This document shows, piece by piece, positions 37,853 to 50,900 of a stretch of DNA of 64,000 nt. This DNA is from Knoxdaviesia capensis. Taxonomy: Eukaryota > Ascomycota > Sordariomycetes > Microascales > Gondwanamycetaceae. How positions within the stretch are numbered: position 1 is the stretch's first letter; the number at the start of each line of letters is the position of its first letter. The notes under the pieces were generated by a model. It searched no databases. It was not told the DNA's origin and was given only the letters and a program-made list of their open reading frames with translations. Both the position numbers and the translations under genes were made by a program. The stretch covers positions 1,544,151 to 1,608,150 of the forward strand of contig LNGK01000007.1 in assembly GCA_001510575.1 (NCBI GenBank), written 5' to 3'.

Positions 37853-38480
37853 AGCCTAATGCACGGTATGTTCGGAAACGGTTGGATTAGCCGGCATTCA
37901 GGGCTACGATCTGTGCTGTGGGCTCGTGTAGTTTTTTGAGGGGTTTTCTAGAAGAGCCTAGAACATATGTCATTTTCCTTCGATCCACGTTTCTTGACCC
38001 GCAAGCTCGATGTGAATGGTTCTGAACTCCTGATCCCTGGTTCACGTTCGTTGATCTGGGCCGACGGTGTGTAATCTTGTGACCCCTTGTGATGCGGTGA
38101 CTCAAAGCTTTGTCCAAGGGACTTTCTAAACCTCTGAGAGATACAATAGAAGACCCTTACCAGGGAAGTACGTCGCTACGGCCAGGACGAAGGGGGTCCA
38201 GCCTGTATAGTTTGGGCATCTTAGGGTCTAGACCCTACTTACATCCGACACATCCATCTATGAATCGGCGATTACCGCATCCCGATTTTCAGTCAAACGC
38301 ACGAATGCCGGATGAAACGTAGCATGACATGCAGGGTACTGGGATTTTAGCTCTTCTGGCTTCGTAAACGTGGCCCAAAAACCCTAAACAGGCCTGCTAA
38401 CCCGATGCCGGATCACCCGGGGGGGACGTGCGGGATTGAGCCGGGCGACGGAGCAGACTCTCAATGGGTGTCGTCATAGG

Positions 38481-38500
38481 CACACACACACACACACGCA
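38481..38500. repeat. (CA)n microsatellite
   Basis: Nine CA units then CGCA, just downstream of the transporter pseudogene region. Confidence 0.85.
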
Positions 38501-39254
38501 CATACCAGTGTGTCCAACGCATACATACATGCACGTAGGTACACGCCCCGCTCTTCTACTCTCTTTCTCTCGCGTATGCACACACGGGAAGAGAGGCACG
38601 GAAAAAGGGCCTCTGCAGGCTGAGGGGAGCACAGAGTGACGACATTTCCGTGTAAAGCTTCGCGACGGGGGGTTTTCAAGGACGAGAGGGAAACAACGGC
38701 GGGTTGGATCGTCTGTATTCGGCCCTGCTTTCCCTTGCTCTTGTGTGTGCAGGCCGCTTTTGTTTGGTGTGCCTGGGGGACCACACCCCAATGCATGCTT
38801 CGACGTTTTTTTCCCGCGATGTGTGTTCGGTAGACTGAGGGACCATACATGTTTGGTGTAGGTCGAATCCCGGACTCCCGCCCGATGGCCTGTTTCCTAT
38901 GCAGACGTAGATGGTGTCAGACGGGGGTTGGACTTCCAGACACCAAGCACACGACTTGCTCGTTGTGTTGAACCTTCTGTTTCGGCCGGGAATAATACAG
39001 ACGAAAGATTTCCTGGTCTGTTCCGGGGCGTGTACATTTTGTTTTGCAAGGCCATTGCCGGAGTCCTGGCCGGCCGTCTGACCCGGACGATGCACTGTGA
39101 TGTATGTCTGCGAGTTCTCTAGTGATACCATCACAAAGCTAGAGGAGAACCCCAAACTCACAGACCCTTAGCATGCAGATTTTGTAGTTCAGGGAAGTCT
39201 TGCTCTTGTATGTTGCATGCCCGGGCTTACGGGGTCCACGATATGGGAAATCCG

Positions 39255-39270
39255 CTAGGGTTAGGGTTAA
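39255..39270 (+). repeat. Telomere-like TTAGGG block
   Basis: CTAGGG, TTAGGG, then TTAA: about two and a half units, interstitial, with no gene called near it. Confidence 0.8.
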
Positions 39271-42200
39271 CCGTTCCGGCTGCTCGGCGGAATGAACCCG
39301 AGGTTTTCCCGTCCTTCAACGACATCCGTTGACCTTCCGGGCAGCTTGAACGGCGTTTGCTTTTGTCCCTCTATCACTTGCAACATGTTAAACTTTTCCT
39401 CTGAGGTCTGCATTCACGAGCTGTTGTCAATGACATGCTTTTCTCCTTGCATACCCCATAATCCCAGAGATATCTCAAGCTAGCGTGATCATGATCATTA
39501 AGTTGACGCCCCTAATTTGCCTTCCCCGGGTGCCAATCTTGAGTCGTCCTCGCTTGTCATTTAACTTTCTTAGCCCATTTTCTTAGCTCATTTGCCGTCT
39601 GGAGTAAAACAAACAAGATATCCAATTCCAGTTGGTGCAGCCCGAGGAGTGGGCACTTGGGGGAGCCTGCTCACAAGTCACCACAACTCACTCACAAGCA
39701 CTCTGGGGATAGGGTCTAGCATGGCATTTGACGTGCAGTCCATTACCGAGACATCGACCAAGCGTCCACGGCACTGCACGACTGGGCGAAGAAAACGTGG
39801 CAACCTGAACTCGACTGCCCGTGGAATTCGCAACTCACACCTCCATGGTCGCGTGTCCACCGAGTTATCCCCAGAAAAACAGAAACGTCAGACCGCGGGT
39901 GTCAACCCGGATCCCGTGGTTCTGCATATCTTCCTCTACCGATATCGAATCAGGGCTGGAACCCTCCATACCCTCCCTCGCGGCTTCGCGCTGTTTGGGG
40001 GTGTGCCCTCTGCTGTGGTCTTATTTCGCCGTCCACCATGGGGGTGGAGGCAAAAACCACACACAATCGCAGGGCACCACAGCACCAATCACGGGATACA
40101 CCCAGGCCCTCCCCTCCCTCTCTCGTCGGCAGAACCACACTTACACCAACCGGCGTCGAGCAAGCTCGAGCGGGCGTGTCAACTGATGTAGCTCTCTGGG
40201 AATACCGATGGACCAACCCACCTTTCTCAGCCAGGAACACACACACGCACACACACGAGGGGGCGGGTTTGCCTGTGTCCAGGCCGTGAGATGAGGGTGT
40301 GCAACTGCCAATATTGGCAGGTCGTGCGATGGTCTGCTGTTGTCTGTCTGGCTCGGTGGCGCGGCAAAGAAAGGCTTTTTCTCGTCCGTGGCAAATAACC
40401 TGGCGTTGTGGCCACCCTGCCCGCGGCTGTTAATATCCGTAAACGCCTCCCAGCGTTGCTTTTCATGGAGAGAGAGAAAACCCGGAGAAGGAGGAGGAAA
40501 GAAAGCTTTCTGTGCTGAGAGGGGAGCTGACTTAGGGTGTACAGTCACTACCGTCCAGTCTGGTCCGTAGCGGGGGGTGCTCTTACACAACCTCCGGGGA
40601 CCACTCGCCTCCGGATTTCTGGACCCCGTCAAGCCTGATATTTCCGATTGTGCCCTCCCTCAGTAGTAGCCCTACGGGATGACATACCCACGAACACATA
40701 TATCCGCCGCCATGATCTGAGTACGTGTCCCAATCCCCCCCTTATTTTGTCGGCTGCATCCTATGCACCCCGACACACGAAGCTTAAGTCTAGGTATAGG
40801 GACACCTCGATCCTCCTTGGGCCGTGGCATACCCTGTTTCCATAACGATATGCGAGTGCTTAAGTCATTGCCGGGCTGGCTTCACACCCTCTTGCATAGG
40901 AGGACTTTTGCAAATTTGCCTGTGCAGACCGAAGCCGATCTGGCTCGCGATGCTCGCGTGGTGGATGCGTGTGAGTGGGTGCCCCCGGCACCAGTATTTT
41001 GAAACTTGGAAAAGCAATTGCACTGGCCAGTCTGGGAAATGTCAATTGCAGTGTCATCGTGGGCGTCGTCATCTTCGCTGACGAGGTGGACGGCCAGAGT
41101 AAGGTAAAGTTTCTTCACGCCGTCCGATGAATCGGAGATGAGGCGCCAATGGAACTTTATTATTCCCCGGTGCTGCATATTTCGGACTGGACCTAACTTA
41201 CGCACACGCACACGCACACACAGAGAGAGAAAAAAGGAAGAAATCGCCACCTTTAACCCCTAATACCTTTCCACCCATAAAGATCGACTTTGCTTTTGGG
41301 TCAAGGGATGTCGAGCTACGATTAGCTGTCAACAAGCTCATGCCGAGCTACCAGCAGGAACCCATGGTCAAGGGGCCGTCAATTGTACTAATGATCTGCT
41401 GGACTTTGGACGCGTTAGTATCGCGGCTATTCCCCAGTTATACCCCCATAACCAGCAACAAAGCGTTTCCCCCAGTGTCATCGCTGGGAATAGATAGCTG
41501 GCTAAGGCCACCGGGCCTAGTGACCGGAGGCGAGTACCTCTTCATTGTGGAGATCTGTGAGTCTTGCCGGCCGGCCGGTGCAGTCTGTCGGGGATACTAG
41601 CAGAAGGGATGCCTTGCCAGATCAGGGTTCAAAAGACACCCTCTGATGAATCAGGAGGTTTTGCTAGGAAAACAAGCCGGAAGTCTTGAAGAGAAGACGA
41701 AAATGAACAGTGGCCCGAGAGGCTGGGCCACATTCCGGATCTCGGTCTCCGGGGACTTGCTTCTATCTGTGGGGAAACCGGCCAGGGACACCCGGCTGAC
41801 GGCAGTCAGATGGCCCACGGAATTGGAATCACGCCGGCTGCATTCGGAAGCCATACAAGCATGTTAGGACGGATCATGAGCCCTCAAAACAGACGCAGTA
41901 TCGAGAAACAGGAGAGGGACAATAGCTTAACGCCGACCCCCAAGGCAAAAACGAGCTCTCGCCTCGCCCCCACTCGGGACGTCCCAGGATACGTGATATA
42001 GTACACCACCGATAATATCCGCTCCCAAGCCCGTGCCGGTCGAGTCGACAGTTCCTGACGTAGGGTACTCGGTCGGACTTTTCAGTCTGCTGTTGACGGC
42101 CACACACGGAACCAGGTGGACATGACAGGTTCTGGGCGGTCCTCGTTTTGAGGATCCCTCGACCTGATATACGCCAGGGCTGGTCGTTCTCACTAACAGC

Positions 42201-45200
42201 GGAAAAGAGACAGTAAGGAGCAATAATAAAGCTTTTCACTTTGCTGGGATGTTCTAGCGGTGGGACTTGTTTTCTGCTGATCTGCCAGCACGCAACGTCG
42301 CCTTCGGGAAGGGAGGGGGGCGAGGGCGTGTGTGTAAGTCTGTGAATGCGTGCCAGTTTCTACATCCTGATAGGAACTCCACCGCGTGTTCAAGACAGAT
42401 TATATCCATAGAAGCTATGGCCACATTGGCCAACCCACTGTTAAAGAGTTTGGTTAAGGAAGAAAAAGCAGCTACAGACACGACGACTGGGGCCCCTTTC
42501 CCTAGCCATGCTAGCCTTGCAGGCAGCACCTCCGAGGATATCAAGGAAAATAGAAAGAAAGACCCTCTTAAAATCTCTTCCAAGACTGCTGTGCGAGTGT
42601 CTGTGAATTCTACGATGGCACTTGCACGTCCAGAGCCTGCGTGTATGGATGCTCGCAGTTTGGGGGCCGGTGTTCTGGGTACAATGTACTGGTTCCCGCA
42701 CCAGCAGGAGCAACAAAAGGGGGAGTGTGCGTGGGACTCCAGACGCACAACCGTAGCATGAACACACTCGGAGATTCTGTTTTTCCTTCCACTCAATACG
42801 CTTGATTTCTCCTGTTCGGTGGGCTCTGCGAAGGGGGCATATCGGCCGGGAAGAATTGAGGGTTTCTGGGCTGCTTGTTTTGGGCGAAGCCTCCGGCTAG
42901 GCTTTACTGCTTTGGTGGTGTTTCGCCGGGTGGCGGTGGGTAACGGACTGAGGACTGCTCGTTGGGACGAGGGCCTCTCACGGGCGCTGCTGTGCGGATG
43001 AGCATACCACATCCTTGATCGGGAAGCCGGTGTGTGCATATGGACGTGGTGGTAGGGCGTCGGAGCCGGTCGTGTCCCCTGCGATCTGTCGGTACAGCTT
43101 CCTTTCAGGCAGGTTGGCCCTGTCTGGACGCAATCCTTCATGCTGGGTAAATCCAACGGGCCGATATACAAAGCCTACAGCCACTTGAAGCAGGAAGGCC
43201 AAGTCACAAAGATGGATCGTAGGCGGGCTGGCTAGTACGTGTCTATGAGTGTTCGAGATTCCGGGTGGATCACAGACACCCTCGACTTCCTCAGACTCCC
43301 GGGATATGTGCCTCGTAGTACTCCACAAGGCACGAGTCATCCATCGTCGAAGCTTCCACGGATGGATCCTCAGCTCCTTCAGGATGATGAAGGCTCGCCG
43401 GGATTCTGTCCTGCTACTGCTTCACTCAGCGTATGCAATGATAAAGCTCTCTCGCTCCTGGGTGGCTAAAAGCTTTTTCTCGGGTGCAGCGGAGAACAAA
43501 AAAAACCCCCAAAGAGGTGAAAAGAAGGATCATTCAACGGATTTAGGTGGTTCAGAGGCGAAGAAGAACCTGTGCTTGCCTTTCGCCTCTCAACGCCTTG
43601 AAGGGGGGCGAGAAACGAAGCACTCACCAGGCTGGGTCTCTTGCAGTGAAAGAGAAAGTCAAACAGTGGGATTCCCTTCTCAATCTTTCTCTGGGATGGC
43701 CCCTCTCGTAGCCAGATTACTGCACGTCGTTGAGGGTCTCGCGCCCTGGATGTTCACCGAACCTCGCGCAAGCTGTGTTGACGGGTGGTTGTGGATACGA
43801 AGTAACGGGACCAACAAGGGAACACCGTCGTTGATGCATAGCTACACCACCCTAGCTCCCGAGCTTCCGGGGAGTTTCCCATACGTTACTTCTCTCACAT
43901 TCAAGTTAAAGAACAAGCCTGCACAACCGGAAAAGAAACTACTAGTTTACCGCCTGTCCACTTGATACAAGCTACCTACACCATATAGAACAGAACTCTA
44001 TGGTTCACGCCAGTTGCAGACACTCTAGACACGGCCCTTTCACGTACATAGTATATCGGCGGGCGAAGCCCTTTCACCCTGTTCTCGGTGGCATTATACC
44101 CACGGTTCCAAAGGGAGGAGGAGGGTACCGGCTGGCTCTAGATCATTCAGACCCTGTCACCGTGGCTTTCGCTGCACCCGTTCATGCGCTGGCTTTTGAC
44201 TTCTGCTGCTAAAGAGCAGTCGCGTTGGCTTCACGGCAGGGAAACCTGGCTTTATGGCTCTCTGGGTCTTTTCCGCGCGCGTTTGGTATGGAACTCTTCT
44301 GTGAACGGCTGAGCGGGAGTCAGGCGCGGGAAACGGAAACAAAGAGTCTGGGGAACATCGTCACACCGAAGGTATCCAGAATGAAGACATTACGGAAGCA
44401 CAAACACCCTTTTGACACTTGCCTACACTCTTGACAGACATGATGATGCTGCTTATGGTGCTCGTACGTTGGACGTGCGTGTAAAGCCCCTCCCCTAGGA
44501 TCCAGAACTTAGGAGGGTTTCCCATCCGTCTTTCCGCATTTACACACATGCCCCCCAGTTCCGCTTTCTGACGAAATCAAAGGTTTGCAAAGGACGCATA
44601 TCCAACGTATATCCGCCGGTGCCATCTCCTCAGGCGTTGGGGCTGGTTTCCCCGAATCCGGGTGTGCCAGACACCAAGAGACAGACATCCCCAGTCGGTA
44701 CCTGTGCTGCCTTGTAAGGTGCATAGATAACGAAGGAGAGGGTTCTGTACACCCTTCCCAGCTCAGTGCCAGCCATCACTTGACGGGATGAGTGCCGGCC
44801 TCAAGGACAGACCCGGCACAGGTGATGTGACAAGACCTGATGGGCGAGTACATGCATACGCCGGAGGGACGGCCAGATACGCGAGCGAGAGACTGTGTGT
44901 GTTAATAAGACGGCCGGGATCGACCGCGGAGGGAGGGCACGGGTACTAATAAGGCAGGCTCTGGTCTGGTCCTGGCATCATAGCTGGATCTGATAGCTGC
45001 ATGATGAAGCAGCACCACTATAACACGAAGGACACTCTCTCTGCTCGGCGTGCGGGTACCGCTGGCCACACTACGTGCTGGCTGTTGTCATTCACCTTTC
45101 TCCAGGTCGACAGCTAGAGGGCCAGCATTTGCCACAGCACAGGTCCATATGTATGTTGAAAACTTACATAGGTGCACTGTAGGTACATGTATGTGTACTG

Positions 45201-46155
45201 TACTCACAAGCCCAGAAGGGTTCCGGTTTCCAGAACTCCTGCAATTTTACCTGCGCATGGCAGCGCCCGCAACAGTTGTGATAACAGATCAACATGCAAG
45301 GCCCCAAAGAGATAGAGCAGGAAGGGGCTTCGGTGACCCGCTCGGGAGATATCCCCCCTTCCGCTGTACTACTCTACCGTCTCTCTTCACATGCAAACAT
45401 GGTTGCGTCCAGTACCTGCGCGAGTTTGTCGGATGGCTTGGCCGAGATCCCGGGACTCCGGTGAATACAACTCTCGCTGTACGGTTCTCAGGGTTCCAGT
45501 GGATACACTGAAGGACACAGATGCTCTCTCTGCCTCGGCTCATGTTCGAGAACCAAACCCACGGAAAAAAGAGGGTATCCGGTAGTGTGGCCGCAGAGCC
45601 ATTGTTCACTACCTGGCTGCTTGATTCTCTACCTCCGTGGGAATACTCCCGGCTGCAGGGAATTTGTGCTCTTTCTTCACAGGTACATGAGGCATGTTTG
45701 AAGGGAAATTGATATCACCACCAAGAGGGAGCAAAACCCACCTTAAATCCCTTAATCACTAATTCTTCAAGCCGTGTTCCGTTCCCGGGACTTAGGAGAG
45801 ACACGGAGAGAGCGCATATCGGGCTAATTAGCCATGAACAAGGAACTCTAGGATTTCTCGGCGTGGGCTCTTTTTTCTTGGAGGAATTATGTCGGGGCGT
45901 TTTTTGGTGATCGATGTGAGTTGTTCGTTGCGGGTTTCCCTCACCCTGGATGCCCGACCAGGACCAACAAAAATAGCCATCTCCGTGAGAAGAAGATGAC
46001 ATTCCATGATGAGTAGGAAGGACATCGTGGGGCTTTCGTACTCTGAAGAAGAAGCTGTTCTTCCCCCCACGTTCTGTAAGGTGTGGATGCCCGGCTGTCT
46101 CCTGCACCCTTCGTCTTCTTTCTGCCTTTACCCAGGTTTCCATACAGAAACCTCA

Positions 46156-46178
46156 CGATGATGATGATGATGATGATG
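46156..46178. repeat. (GAT)n trinucleotide run
   Basis: About seven GAT units in tandem in non-coding DNA. Confidence 0.9.
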
Positions 46179-47894
46179 CTATGGCATAGGTGTTTCACCG
46201 TATCTTGCTTCTTGGTTTCCGCGGGCCCTCTGCACGTCAACTGTCGTCACTTTTCCAGCATGATTTCCACGCCCCCCTGATAAACCTAAACGTGCTGGGG
46301 CACCGGCTAACTGGCACTATCGTGACTATGTATTGCAGCACTAGCCCAGACGATCCGCCGCAGTGAGTTCAGACAGAGAACGAAACGTCACATTCTGGTT
46401 TACTGGCTGCTTGCTGTATCAGGACCGCAAGGCCTAGCATCGTGATTTCTTGTTTTGCTGGCGTTGTGTCGGTCCGGGATCCCGCCAGGCAGGGGGGGAG
46501 GAGATACACCGCTTTGCGGGTTTACAGAGAAAGGCCCAAAGTGCGTGGTTTCGACCTGCTGCCGAATAAGGACGTTCCGAGATGGCAGAGATTTGGCAAA
46601 GAAAGAAAAAAGGAAGAACCCGAATACATTGCACTTCTGTATGCACCATGTGCACTACTAGTGTTCTCTGTGGGTTGGCTTCCGGCACTTCGTGCCAGTT
46701 TCACCGTACCAAGCCAGCAAGCCCTGATATGTGTGTTGCACACAAAGGTCCAGTGTGTGCACTCGAGGTCGTGAATCTCCCTCTTACTGCCTATCTGTTC
46801 TCCGGTGCAGGATTGTGGTTAGAGGCTAGCCAGCCGGGCCGGCGAAGCCAGGTCTCCGGGAGTGCGCGCACTGCGTGTTGCTTGTCCATGAGATCCGGAG
46901 AATCACCGGAGAACCACCCCCGGAGAGCACATTCTTGGCAGCCACACACTCTCTCTCGTTATCTCGCTCTCTCTCTGTTACACCAGTTTACCGGCCGTGG
47001 TATTTACTAGCCCCCTTCCCAAGACAAGGGATGACTTGGCCTTGGATTTGGTTTTATTTAGCTGGGTGCACCCTATCTGGTGATCCCGACGCAGGATTTC
47101 TCTACCCGCTGCCGTTGCCGAGTTTCCCATGATTCTGGGAACGTAGGGATCGTTTCCACGTCGCCGGGTCGCGCGGGAACAGGCAATCAGCTGGTGACCC
47201 TTTGAGCCAGTAGGAACCCAAGGTCTTCGGTGTAGGGTTAGTGTTTGGAATAGCTTCAATCCCCCAACCCTTCCCGGCTGTTCAAGCGACAACGGTCCAG
47301 TCCGTATGAGGGAAGCTGTCTCCAAAAAACACACCCGCCATTCCAGTCTCTAGCACGAAGTCCAGCCCATCACAACATCAAAAAGACAGGCTCCGGATCC
47401 GAAGGGCGCTACCACTGCGACTTTTCGGTCCGGGTCCTGCAAGCGTGCATTCCTCCAGCTTGGAGCTTTTCACACTGCTTGACTCTGTCCCGCCAAGTTT
47501 GGTCTTAATGGGTTCTTCTTTGGAGGGAGAGAGAACGGCTTGCTAGGCCGTGTTTGACCGGGACAGCAATCCCCAAGCCCTGCTGGACGAAGATAAAATG
47601 CCGAACTGTCACGACTCGGGTCTTTGGCACCTGGCTGCCGGTGACTTTTGTCACCAGGGCTAAACCTTCGTGCTTGTCACGTCGCTTCACTGCCCTCAGC
47701 TCGGCAAAAACATTCTCGGAGATCATGTTTTCCGTTTTCTTGGCCTATTTCTAACTAAGGGTTTTTGGAGGGCTTCACACCTACATTCAGCCCCTACCAC
47801 CTATTCTAATCTGGGTGTTTTTTTGTCGCTTTTTCTCCCTGTCTCTCTTTTATCGTGTCGGGGAGTTATTCTTCAGATCAATCTCCCCATGTGG

Positions 47895-47942
47895 TTTTTT
47901 TTTTTTTTTTTTTTTTTTTTTTNGGGGGGGGGGGGGGGGGGG
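47895..47942. other. Poly-T / N / poly-G assembly joint
   Basis: A run of 28 T, one N at 47923, then 19 G. Such a junction is very unlikely biologically and probably marks a gap closed across two homopolymers. The sequences either side may not be truly contiguous. Confidence 0.85.
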
Positions 47943-50900
47943 TTTCCCCACGAACCCTGGCGTTGCCCGAATCCACGGAGCTAGGGACATCTTATTGTTC
48001 TGTTAACCTTACCCGTATCCGCAGAGGGAAACGCACGAGCCAGGCAAACCATTACTTGTGAACAACATTCAACCTCAGAATACCCCCCCGTCTAGCTTTG
48101 CCCGGTATACAGCACTGCGCCTCTCCGGGAGGGTTCAACCATGTCCGGCGATATCAGCGTCTTTCCCCGGGCGCGGCAAGCGACCCTGGCGACGGGGCCC
48201 TTGGAGCGCGTCTAGAAAAGTGCAGACCCTTAATCCACACAGGCCCCTCTTCTAAATACAAATCGCACGGGTCTTCTCTCGTACACGATTGGACGATCGA
48301 CGGTATCGTGACATCATGCTGACCATGCTTCAGAGCGGAGGGGAAAAACGACAGCTTCGGCTGTCACTGATCACTGACAGGTCGACCCAAACACGAAACC
48401 TGAAAAGATAAAATAACGAAAATAAAACAAAATACAATAAAACACAAGCCCCCGCCGCGTGTGCTTGGCCAACTCTTGACAGCTTGAGTCGTGCATGTGT
48501 CGTCACGGACCACTTAAGACACATAGATGGACGGGAAAGGAAAAGAAGGCTCCATATTTCGTTTCTCTGTTGGCGGCGGCGTCTTGAGACTTGGCCCCGG
48601 ATCTTGGGGATCCCGAGGCTAGTTCGAGAGCTACAACGGGCCTCCGGCTCATTCCTGCTTTCCCTTGTTGCGCCTAGTCTGCGTTGCTGGCCTTTGTTGT
48701 TGGGCCCCTCTTGCTGGCGAGATCGCGGGGGCCCGAAACCGGGCTACGTGAAGGAGGGGGGGTACAGATACATTTCTTTTCCTACTTGGTGAATCTGTCG
48801 CAGCGTTGCGTTGCTTCGGTCTGTCGCAAATCGCTGGTGCTGTCGATGTAGAGATGGCTTCACATCGTCGAGTTCGGCTGCGTATTGGCCGGCGGAGCTG
48901 AGAGCATGGCTTGAAGTCCCACTTGTAAAGATGTGCCTGCACACGTAGAGATGAGCAACACACACCTTCCCGCAGACGTCTAATATCCGACAACAAACGC
49001 CGGATACACGACATACGAGACAACCACAACCATAGACACAGGAGGAGGCCACAAGCCGAAAAGATCCCGCTCCGAGGCCCTCAATCTTGGCCGGATCTGA
49101 TCCATCCTCGCATCGTCGGCTGGCTGTCATGCAGCTCATCGTGTAATGCTGATGAGACTGGCTGTTCTGTCCGGAGAAGCGAGCTTCCAGCGAACTTGGC
49201 AAACGCGGCAAGATACAACCCGGCGCAGGAATTAGGGGTTCTCCGAGGAAAAGCGTGCTGGATCTCCGGTTTGGGCGTTCACTGCGCGGTTCTCGACTGT
49301 GCCTGGATCGAAAAGAAACCCGAGCTAGGACTTTCGACCCCTCGTTTTCTCCATGAAGTTGGTGTTCCCCTTTTCGGGCATCTATCCTCCCTCGCCTTGG
49401 TATTTCGCCATCAGCTTATCACTGGTTAGGGTGTGCGATATTGCGTACTCTTCGCATTTCCCTTTCTGATATTGACCGCTCTTAGTCTAATCTACCACGT
49501 AGGTCTTGTAGCACCCGCAACCACCACCAAACTAACCGACCGGCTCTCACAAGATATCACCAGCGTCCAACAATCAAGTGGAGCCCGCGACCAAAACGGA
49601 GAGACGACGGGGCCAAACGACCCTAAACTCTTTCAGCTGTGACCGACACCTGGAGTTACACCGCATCGACTGGCCGCCGTGTCGACTTGTATCTTTTTCT
49701 TTTCTGCTTGAATGTCCCTGTGCAACCGGTCCTCACCGGGCTTGACGATGGCGTGTGGGGTGTCACCGGCTGCAGCGTCCCCAAGATGAAAAGCCACAAA
49801 AGTGTGCTTGGTTGCGAAACACCAGCCGTGAAGGTCCACCTCGGTCTAGCTTAGATAGACCATTCTGACCGGCGCACGCAGTCACAGAAGCCCCAGCAAA
49901 AACCCGGGTTCCAGGGAAACTCTTGCCTATGTGGCCTGGTACCACACGTAGACACACACGTATTATGACACGAGTCGCACACACAAGATGCCTCACGGCC
50001 GGCGTCACCTGGTCCTGTTGCTATCGGTTGTCCCGAAAGAGGCGGTATGCCAAAAAAGAAAAAGCTAAGAGAAGGCTACACCGGCTACGAGTTCCGGGGT
50101 TTGCTTGCCCTGTTGGTTAAAAAAAAAATGGATGCCTCTGAGATGGGCCGTACCGGGTCGAGAGGTCCGGCTGCGAGGCCTCTTCGGCACGGCATTCTGT
50201 TTTTCCAAGAGTCCGGAACGTCTCTCTGCGTGTTAGTACACCGCCATCTGTATCCGGCGGTGCGGGCGTGGTTCTGTTCAACCCAACTGCCACGCACCGG
50301 CTGCCGACGCGTAGACCATATAACACGTCGTCCCCCGAGGGTTCTTCGCCGTTCTGTGGTGTTCCGACACCCCACACCGTCCTGCTCCCCTCACCGACTC
50401 TTCTGACTGCGTGTTTGCCTCCGCGTTTGCTGTTTCCCAGTCGCGTCCAATCTTCGGCTCGTTACGCTGCATGTTTTTCCCATCCCACCAGCTTATCAAT
50501 CTGATCACGCCCATGCGCATAGAGCATGGGATATACAAAAAAAAAAAACAACAACAAAACCGGAGGGGGGGTGCGAGAGATAGTGCTGTATCACAGACAG
50601 GCCCCCCCGCTGACGCCTTGTTCTCGTCCACTTCTGGCTTGTGCGCGCTCTCACACAACCAAGCTTGAGCCCGCCTTTTCTGGTGTGCATATTGGCCCTG
50701 CGTATCGGCCAGCGGATGAAATCGCCTGGCGCTCTCGGCCGGGACACACAAACACCGCGCCAAATGTCGCAATTCCACTGCATTGGCAGGCGGTGACTCA
50801 CCGTCTGGTTTTTCTTCTCCATGCGTGCCGCCAGCAGCTCTCGTGCTGATTAATTGTGTTTCGGACCAGTGAAGCCAACCTCGCGAGTGCACGCGACCGA

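Noticed and set aside
38850..38900. tRNA B-box-like sequence (GGTCGAATCCC)
   Set aside because: No matching A box, acceptor stem or anticodon arm could be built around it. Other TTCGA hits failed the same test.
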